5,168 nt of DNA from DASQFU01 sp035632955 (GTDB lineage Bacteria; Eisenbacteria; RBG-16-71-46), in the NCBI GenBank assembly GCA_035632955.1, contig DASQFU010000182.1:1-5168 (forward strand), in the 5' to 3' direction. Positions 1-4,521 of this stretch are shown in pieces. A program made the translations under genes and the position numbers. Below the pieces are notes generated by a model that made no database searches, was not told the origin of the DNA, and saw only the letters and a program-made list of their open reading frames with translations. Positions within the stretch are counted from its first letter, which is position 1. Every line of letters begins with the position of its first letter.

Positions 1-1032
1 CTGGTCGCCGACCTGAACGGCGAAGAACCGCACCGTCCCCTCGGGCAGCGGCACCGAGTAGAAGTGCATACGGCCATCGGCGAGCGGCGCCGCCGGAATC
101 CGCACCGTGCCGCGTGCGAGCGCGAGCGGCGCAGCGGGGGCGAGCGCGGGCACGCGCGATTGCTGGACGGACGCCGTCGTCAGAAGACCGACGACGGCCA
201 GGCCGACGGCGCCGGACCAACGCCTGAGCCGGGCGTCGCGCGCGTGCGCCGCACGCCGCAACCGCGCCTCGGCGCCGGTGCTCTCCGCCGCCGCGAGCTC
301 CGCGCGGCGTCCATTGCCGAGCAGCAGCCAGCCCGCCGCGAGCGCGACGGTGAGCGCGAACAGCAGCAGCTCGTTCTTGACGATCGGTCCGACCAGAGCC
401 ATCTCGGCCTTGCTCGATGGCAGCACCTGGGCTTCGGACAGCTCGTGAAGCCCGCCGATCACGAGCTGCACCGCGATCAGGATCAGGACCGCCGTGGTCA
501 CCGAGAAGAACGGACGCAACGGGATGCGGACACTGCCATGCACGAACAGCACGCCGAACACGATCGCGAGCCCGAGGCCTGCGAACGCGCCCAGCCACAA
601 CCCGAGCCCTGCCGACGTGAAGCCGGCGGCGGACAGGAAGATCGCCGTCTCGAGCCCCTCGCGGAACACCATGCCGAACGCGAACAGGAACACGCCGAAC
701 GATCCACCCTGACCGCCGCTCGCGGCTTTGGCGATGCCCGCTTCGACCTCGCGCTTCATGTGCGGTCCGGTTTTCCACATCCACCAGACGAGCCCGGCGA
801 CCAGGATCGCGCCGACCAGCATCGCGACGCCTTCGGCGAGCTCCTGGTTGTACGTGATGCGGGTCGCGTACCCGGCGACCACGGCCGAAACGACGAGCGC
901 GGCCGCGGCGCCGGCGAGCAGCGGCGCGCGCAGATGATCGCGGCCGCCACGCCTCAGCACCGCGAGCGCAATCGCCAGGACGAGAGCCGCCTCGACGCCT
1001 TCGCGCAGAGTGATGACCAGAGCTTCAAACAT
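1..1032 (-). CDS. FTR1-family high-affinity iron permease with C-terminal DUF2318-like domain, 3' end cut by window edge
   Basis: An inner-membrane iron permease of the FTR1/EfeU family, which moves iron through a membrane bundle carrying acidic REXXE motifs. The frame is open from ATG at 1032 to the left edge (344 codons, no stop). Visible family marks are REGVE at residues 10-14, REGLE at 124-128 and HELSE at 196-200. Hydrophobic segments lie near 2-25, 37-55, 68-86, 112-135, 143-164, 178-195 and 221-238, with one more at about 272-288. After a basic/Ala-rich linker (241-271) and this last helix, residues 318-344 (ADGRMHFYSVP, then TVRFFAVQVGD) resemble the start of DUF2318 Fe-S/metal-binding domains, known as fusions to FTR1. 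The Cys motifs of that domain would lie outside the window. The start overlaps the arsR stop by 8 bp, so translation is probably coupled. FTR1 assignment is firm; the DUF2318 part is likely but only about 30 residues are visible. Confidence 0.93.
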   Translation of the reverse strand, partial: MFEALVITLREGVEAALVLAIALAVLRRGGRDHLRAPLLAGAAAALVVSAVVAGYATRITYNQELAEGVAMLVGAILVAGLVWWMWKTGPHMKREVEAGIAKAASGGQGGSFGVFLFAFGMVFREGLETAIFLSAAGFTSAGLGLWLGAFAGLGLAIVFGVLFVHGSVRIPLRPFFSVTTAVLILIAVQLVIGGLHELSEAQVLPSSKAEMALVGPIVKNELLLFALTVALAAGWLLLGNGRRAELAAAESTGAEARLRRAAHARDARLRRWSGAVGLAVVGLLTTASVQQSRVPALAPAAPLALARGTVRIPAAPLADGRMHFYSVPLPEGTVRFFAVQVGDQ

Positions 1033-1468
1033 GCCCGACGGGGGTCCTCCGGCGCTTGCCGCCCGGCTCGAGCGCCGACTGCCAGGCCTGGCAGAAGCGC
1101 GGCGAGCAGAAGCCAAACGCCTCCTCGTTGAGCGCGTAGCGCTGGCTCTTGCCCTGGCGGCGAACGTGGACGATCTCGAGGTCCCGCAGAATGCGGAGCT
1201 GGTGCGACGTGGCGGAGAGCGAGACGCCGAGCAGATCGGCGAGCTCGCCGACGCACAGCTCCTCGAACGACAGCGCGAACACCAGCTTGCTGCGGGTTGG
1301 ATCGCCGAGCGCACGGAACATGCGCGACAGCCGTTCGACCTGGCCGCGGTCCGCGAGCGCCCGGCGCACGCGTTCCGTTCGTGCGGGATGCTTCACGCCC
1401 GCGATCGATCGATCGCCGCCCGCCGGCCGCCGGCGCGGCTTGATGTGAAGAGTTGAGGAATCGTTCAT
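1025..1468 (-). CDS. ArsR/SmtB-family metal-responsive transcriptional repressor
   Basis: A 147-residue winged-helix repressor, probably controlling its own unit and the downstream iron permease. The core runs from about residue 43: RMFRALGDPTRSKLVFAL (49-66), then ELCVGELADLLG (70-81), a recognition helix SLSATSHQLRILRDLEIV (83-100) and the wing VRRQGKSQRYAL (102-113). ELCVGELA matches the alpha-3 metal-site region of ArsR proteins, usually ELCVCDLA, but the second Cys is Gly, leaving only C72. C121 and C126 in the C-terminal helix (FGFCSPRFCQAW) could complete a thiol site; this is inference. The first 42 residues are basic and poorly conserved-looking. ATG at 1468 has no clear ribosome site, but lies 8 nt after a promoter-like -10 box, which fits a leaderless start. 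GTG at 1396 (codon 25) is an alternative. The stop lies 8 bp inside the permease gene. The true effector metal is unknown. Confidence 0.93.
   Translation of the reverse strand: MNDSSTLHIKPRRRPAGGDRSIAGVKHPARTERVRRALADRGQVERLSRMFRALGDPTRSKLVFALSFEELCVGELADLLGVSLSATSHQLRILRDLEIVHVRRQGKSQRYALNEEAFGFCSPRFCQAWQSALEPGGKRRRTPVGHV
1401..1416. repeat. Perfect 16-bp palindrome inside the 5' part of arsR
   Basis: GCGATCGATCGATCGC reads the same on both strands and is built from overlapping GATC/CGATCG units. It lies within codons 18-23 of arsR if ATG 1468 is the start, and just 4 nt upstream of the alternative GTG at 1396. If the GTG is the real start it would sit where a repressor site could act; otherwise it is coding sequence. 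It also carries three GATC sites. Function is not shown. Confidence 0.5.
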
Positions 1469-1505
1469 GCGTCGGCATCTTGTCGGAAGCGCAGCGCGTG
1501 GTCAA
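1466..1505 (-). promoter_or_regulatory. Candidate sigma70-type promoter of the arsR-FTR1 unit
   Basis: On the minus strand a TTGACC box (1505-1500, 5 of 6 to consensus) is followed after exactly 17 nt by CAAGAT (1482-1477, 3 of 6). The arsR ATG begins 8 nt after this -10 box, so transcription would start at or within a few bases of the ATG, giving a leaderless or nearly leaderless mRNA. This agrees with the lack of a Shine-Dalgarno sequence there. The -10 box is weak and the assignment is by pattern only. Confidence 0.4.
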
Positions 1506-1535
1506 GACGCTGGCGCCCCGCCCGCGCGCGTCGGT

Positions 1536-1569
1536 TAGACTGCGAGCTCGCCGAGCTCGCCGAGCGCGT
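1536..1569 (+). promoter_or_regulatory. Candidate -10 box and 9-bp tandem repeat upstream of the TPR/GWxTD gene
   Basis: TAGACT (1536-1541, 4 of 6 to TATAAT) is the best -10-like box on the plus strand upstream of the gene at 1634; no convincing -35 box is seen 17 nt before it. It is followed directly by the 9-bp unit CGAGCTCGC at 1543-1551 and 1552-1560, with a partial third copy at 1561-1569. Each full copy contains the palindrome CGAGCTCG. The position at the expected transcription start fits an operator or an untranslated-leader element, but GC-rich chance repetition is possible. Confidence 0.3.
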
Positions 1570-1633
1570 CGAGAAGGCCGGCCGGTCCGATGCGCGACGT
1601 TTCGCGTCTCGCGAGTCCACGGAGGTTCGTTCC

Positions 1634-3565
1634 TTGTTGCCTGCTCTGCGTTCCGCTGGCTCGGCCTGCCTGGTCATGATGCTGGCGGCGGGCCCGGCCC
1701 GAGGTGCCCAGCTATCGGCGAGCTCCGAAGCCGACTCTCTGCATCGCCAGGCTTTGGCGCTGCTCGCGAACAACCGCGTCGAAGAGCGGCGCGTCGCCAT
1801 GCGGTTTCTCGAGCGCGCTGCGTTGCTCGCTCCGAACCATCTCGACCACCAGCTCGCTCTGGCGCAGGTCTATTACCGAATGGGCTTCCTCAAGCAGGCG
1901 CGGCAGCGTTTCGAGCGCGCCGGCCAGCTCGCTCCCGGAAACGCCGCGGCGCAGCTCGGGCTCGGCGAGGTGTGGCGCCGCGATTATCTGAAGTACCTGG
2001 ACAAGGCATCGCTCGGGCGCGCCGTCACGCACTTCCACGGCGCCGCCGATCTTGCTCCGGCCGACGCCGAGCCGTGGCTCAAGCTGGCGCCGCTGCAGCT
2101 CGAGCAGAACGACCTCACGGGTGCGTTCCTCAGCGCGGAACGCTCGCTCGCCGCCGATCCCGAGCGCGCCGAAGCGCTGCTTGCGGTCGCGCACCTGAGC
2201 TTCCGGCTCGGGCGGGTCGAGCGCGCGGACAGCGCCTTCCGCCTCGCCATCCCGCGGCTGCCGGCGCTCGCGCGCGCGCGGTTCGACGACATCGCGCCGG
2301 TCGCTAGCGAAGCCGACACGGCCCGGCTGAGGCGCCTGAGCGCGCCCGAGCAAGTCGAGTTCCGGCGCCGCTTCTGGCGCGAGAACGATCCTGATCCCGT
2401 CACCCCCGAGAACGAGGCGCAACTCGAATACTGGTCGCGCGTGTCTCAGGCGTACTTCCTCTACTTCAATCCGCGGCGCAGGGAATGGGACGAGCGGGGC
2501 GAGTACTACGTCCGCTACGGGCCCCCGGAGAGCGCGATCTACAACCCGGTCGGATCGCGCCTGAGCTTCAGCTTCCAAACCGGCCCGGGATATCCCATGA
2601 ACGCCCTGGTGTGGAGCTATCCCGGGCTTGGAATGACGGTGACGATGGAGGACCGGCTGCTCTCGGAGTTCTACCTCCCGCCCATCACGCGCGATCCGCC
2701 GGTCGGACGCGAGCCGAACCCGGCGGTGCTGGCCGCGCGCGATGACGTGCTGCCGACGCGTGGGGGTCGCGGCGTGTTCCCGCTACTGCCGCCGGGCGCG
2801 CGCCGCCTGCCGGTCGACGGCGTGCTGGCGCGCTTCGAAGCGGGCAGCGGTCCCCAACTGCTGGCGTTCCTCGAAGCTGCGGGCGAACCGGGCGACACGC
2901 TGTGGGCCGAGTGGGTGGTGCTGGACACCGCGCGTCACGAGCTCGCGCGTGGCCGGCGCGATCTCGCTCCCTCGCCATGCGACCCGGTCGCCCGGCGTGC
3001 GGCGGAGTTCGCAAGCGTGCTTCCCCCCGGCGACTACATCGCCGGGCTCTCGGTTCGGGACCCACGCGGGGGGCGCGGTGTGTTCCGCGCGCCGATCCGG
3101 ATCGAGCCGCCACCCCGGACGCTGAGTCTGAGCGACGTGCTCGTCGCCTGCGGCGCCCCGCAGGTGGAAGGCCCCGGACCGGAGCCCTCGGTGCGCCTGC
3201 AGGCCAATCCCGGCGCTCGCGTCGCCGGGGCCGATCCGCTGACCGTGTACTTCGAGACCTACCACCTCCGTCCGGGCGGCGACGGGCGCTCGCGCTTCGA
3301 GCTGGAATACACGGTGCACTCCGCCGCCAGGGACCGCCGGGTCTGGATCCAGCGGCTGCTGGCGCCGCGTCCCGAAATCCCGGCCATCTCCGCCATCCGC
3401 CGCGAAGAGCAGGCCGGCACCTTGCGACGCCAGTACGTCTCGATCCCGATTCAGGGGCTGCCGCTGGGCCGTTACCGGCTCGAGATCCGTGTCCGCGACC
3501 TGGTGGCCGCGGTCGAGGCGTTGCGCACGGTCGAGTTCGAGAAGGTCGACGCCACCGGGAGCTGA
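1634..3565 (+). CDS. Secreted TPR protein with degenerate GWxTD domain
   Basis: A 643-residue exported protein of unknown function. TTG at 1634 is chosen because a perfect GGAGG (1621-1625) lies 8 nt upstream. Residues 1-25 form a signal peptide (Arg at 6, hydrophobic 8-20, likely cleavage near ARGA at 22-25, no lipobox). About four or five TPR-like helical pairs span roughly 33-210, with A..P.N./D.E-type turns (LLAPNH, LAPGNA, LAPADAEPW, LAADPERAEA). Residues 240-335 match the GWxTD domain family: FRRRFWRENDPDPVTPENE (243-261), EYWSRVSQAYFLYF (265-278), then EWDERGEYYVRYGPPE (284-299), and a W.YPGLGMTVTMED segment. The signature GWxTD is replaced by EWDER, so the motif is degenerate. Residues 340-643 are probably beta-rich and not recognised. 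GWxTD proteins occur in Bacteroidota, Acidobacteriota and related environmental phyla without an established biochemical role. A periplasmic or surface scaffold role is inferred from the TPRs and signal peptide. Confidence 0.9.
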   Translation: MLPALRSAGSACLVMMLAAGPARGAQLSASSEADSLHRQALALLANNRVEERRVAMRFLERAALLAPNHLDHQLALAQVYYRMGFLKQARQRFERAGQLAPGNAAAQLGLGEVWRRDYLKYLDKASLGRAVTHFHGAADLAPADAEPWLKLAPLQLEQNDLTGAFLSAERSLAADPERAEALLAVAHLSFRLGRVERADSAFRLAIPRLPALARARFDDIAPVASEADTARLRRLSAPEQVEFRRRFWRENDPDPVTPENEAQLEYWSRVSQAYFLYFNPRRREWDERGEYYVRYGPPESAIYNPVGSRLSFSFQTGPGYPMNALVWSYPGLGMTVTMEDRLLSEFYLPPITRDPPVGREPNPAVLAARDDVLPTRGGRGVFPLLPPGARRLPVDGVLARFEAGSGPQLLAFLEAAGEPGDTLWAEWVVLDTARHELARGRRDLAPSPCDPVARRAAEFASVLPPGDYIAGLSVRDPRGGRGVFRAPIRIEPPPRTLSLSDVLVACGAPQVEGPGPEPSVRLQANPGARVAGADPLTVYFETYHLRPGGDGRSRFELEYTVHSAARDRRVWIQRLLAPRPEIPAISAIRREEQAGTLRRQYVSIPIQGLPLGRYRLEIRVRDLVAAVEALRTVEFEKVDATGS

Positions 3566-3603
3566 CGCTGGGCCTCGGGAGCGGGCGGATTGCAATTCCC
3601 CCC

Positions 3604-3632
3604 TTCAGGCTGGAGCGATCCGTTCCGATAAC
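3604..3632 (+). promoter_or_regulatory. Weak candidate promoter for the response-regulator gene
   Basis: TTCAGG (3604-3609, 3 of 6) and GATAAC (3627-3632, 4 of 6) are separated by 17 nt in the 102-bp gap between the TPR/GWxTD gene and the receiver gene. If used, the receiver could be transcribed independently; otherwise it is read through from upstream, since no strong terminator is visible in the gap. Confidence 0.25.
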
Positions 3633-3660
3633 CCCCCGAGAGAGACCAATCTCCCGAGGG
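3633..3660 (+). promoter_or_regulatory. Imperfect hairpin covering the ribosome site of the response-regulator gene
   Basis: The arm at 3633-3643 (CCCCCGAGAGA) can pair with 3650-3660 (TCTCCCGAGGG) with 9 of 11 pairs and a 6-nt loop. The right arm contains GAGGG (3656-3660), the ribosome binding site placed 7 nt before the ATG at 3668. The structure could lower translation, but two mismatches make this uncertain. Confidence 0.3.
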
Positions 3661-3667
3661 CTTCCGC

Positions 3668-4063
3668 ATGTCCCAAACCCGACCGCGAATCCTGATCGTC
3701 GACGATGAGTCCGACCTGGTCTCGGTGCTCCGCTTCGGGCTCGAAGTCGAGGGGTTCGACGTGATCGAGGCCGCCGACGGCGAGGAAGGGCTGCGCAAGG
3801 CGCGAGACGAGCGGCCGGACCTGATGGTCCTGGACCTCATGCTGCCGAAGCTCGACGGCTACAAGGTGTGCCGCGCACTCAAGTTCGACGAGCGCTACAA
3901 GGGGCTGCCGATCCTGATCCTGAGCGCCCGCTCCGGAGACCAGGACCGGCGTCTCGCCATGGACATGGGCGCCGACGCGTTCATCTCCAAGCCATACGAG
4001 ATGAAGGATCTCGTGGCGCGGATCCGCGCCCGCCTGAGTGTGGGGAGCGACGAAGCGGCTTAG
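3668..4063 (+). CDS. Stand-alone receiver-domain response regulator (CheY-like)
   Basis: A cytoplasmic 131-residue protein made of one phosphoreceiver domain with no output domain. The acidic pair D12-D13 (ILIVDDE), phosphoacceptor D56 (LMVLDLMLPKLDG), S86 in the T/S position (ILSAR) and K108 in the KP motif (FISKPYEMKDL) are all present, so it should accept phosphate from a histidine kinase. Tyr at 110 follows KP where Phe is common. The sequence DLMLPKLDGYKVCRALK resembles receivers of the OmpR/PleD type, which often stand alone in environmental genomes. The start has GAGGG 7 nt upstream. No kinase is encoded in the window, so the partner is elsewhere. It follows the TPR/GWxTD gene by 102 bp on the same strand and may belong to the same transcript. 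Output through protein-protein contact is inferred from the absence of a DNA-binding domain. Confidence 0.95.
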   Translation: MSQTRPRILIVDDESDLVSVLRFGLEVEGFDVIEAADGEEGLRKARDERPDLMVLDLMLPKLDGYKVCRALKFDERYKGLPILILSARSGDQDRRLAMDMGADAFISKPYEMKDLVARIRARLSVGSDEAA

Positions 4064-4103
4064 GGCTCAACGCGATGAGCCGCAGGCAAGCCCGATCACG
4101 GGC
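4064..4103 (+). terminator. Two short hairpins directly after the response-regulator stop, possible weak terminator
   Basis: GGCTCA (4064-4069) pairs with TGAGCC (4076-4081) around a 6-nt loop, beginning at the first base after the stop codon. A second stem, GCCCG (4090-4094) with CGGGC (4099-4103), has a 4-nt loop and is flanked by a 7-bp direct repeat GGCAAGC (4085-4091 and 4101-4107). No T-run follows either stem, so this is not a classical intrinsic terminator; it may only protect the 3' end. Confidence 0.3.
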
Positions 4104-4460
4104 AAGCACGAGATCGAGCGAGCGTTCATCGCGTACCGCCCTCACTTAGTTCGCCGCATCACCGGTGACGTTCTGACGCTTCGCTTCATCACACGACTCT
4201 TCTAAGCGCGATACGTAGTCCGGGCGCAACTACCCGTGAGTGGCATGGCGAAGAGTTGACGGTGGCCGAGAAAAGAAGATTCATGATTTCACTTGACGAG
4301 CTTGCGAGAGCGATCCTCAAAGCCTCGCCGCTGCTCCTCTAGCACGGTGCCAACGCGCACAGGACGCCACCACGAGACGGATCGGCTCGCCCGAAGAAAA
4401 GAAGTCGTGATGCTTCGTCCGGCGCGCGCTGCGCGACGGTGAGAGCGCCGAAAACCGTCG

Positions 4461-4469
4461 TGGTACAAC
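4461..4469 (+). promoter_or_regulatory. Candidate extended -10 box upstream of the HNH-family gene
   Basis: TGGTACAAC combines a TGN extension with TACAAC (4 of 6 to TATAAT), 52 nt before the ATG at 4522. There is no good -35 box at the proper distance, which extended -10 promoters can tolerate. Pattern evidence only. Confidence 0.28.
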
Positions 4470-4521
4470 AGACCAGCCCTATGTGGACCTCCGCGGTGCG
4501 CCCCCGTGGAAGGGTCGGTCA

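Larger units (their letters stand above)
4064..4521. other. 458-bp stretch without a convincing gene
   Basis: No open frame here has a plausible start, ribosome site and recognisable product. The stretch looks less GC-rich than its neighbours, with A-rich runs. It contains the hairpins after 4063, a 10-bp palindrome TCACCGGTGA (4159-4168), a TTGACG box (4256-4261) followed after 17 nt by ATTCAT (4279-4284), and a 10-bp direct repeat AGAAAAGAAG at 4269-4278 and 4395-4404 followed in both copies by a similar TGAT..TTC segment. No tRNA, terminal inverted repeat or transposase remnant was recognised. It may be the upstream flank of an inserted HNH gene. Confidence 0.5.

Noticed and set aside
64..1131. 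Long plus-strand open frame of 355 codons across the left part
   Set aside because: It is antisense to the FTR1 permease, which has clear transmembrane and REXXE motifs; the plus-strand product is Arg/Glu/Gln-rich low-complexity typical of a high-GC shadow frame.
954..1505. Minus-strand open frame of 183 codons overlapping arsR and the FTR1 start
   Set aside because: It is out of frame with both recognised genes and its product is Arg/Ala/Pro-rich without motifs.
1712..2578. Minus-strand open frame of 288 codons inside the TPR/GWxTD gene
   Set aside because: No ribosome site or recognisable domain; fully antisense to a gene with signal peptide, TPRs and GWxTD pattern.
2783..3595. Minus-strand open frame of 270 codons over the 3' half of the TPR/GWxTD gene
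   Set aside because: Shadow of high-GC coding sequence with no family features; the plus-strand reading continues a well-supported protein.
4090..4200. Frame reading ERAFIAYRPHLVRRITGDVLTLRF, faintly like a sigma-factor region 2
   Set aside because: Short, no start or ribosome site, ends at a TAA at 4203-4205, and the resemblance is limited to a few common residues; not enough to call a gene remnant.
4206..4245. Small stem possibilities such as GTAGT/ACTAC and CGGG/CCCG suggesting a tRNA-like fold
   Set aside because: No acceptor stem, T-loop consensus (TTCGA) or conserved tRNA spacing can be found.
1447..4259. Shared 10-mer GAAGAGTTGA at 1447-1456 and 4250-4259
   Set aside because: Only ten bases match, flanks differ, and the contexts are unrelated (inside arsR versus the gene-free stretch).
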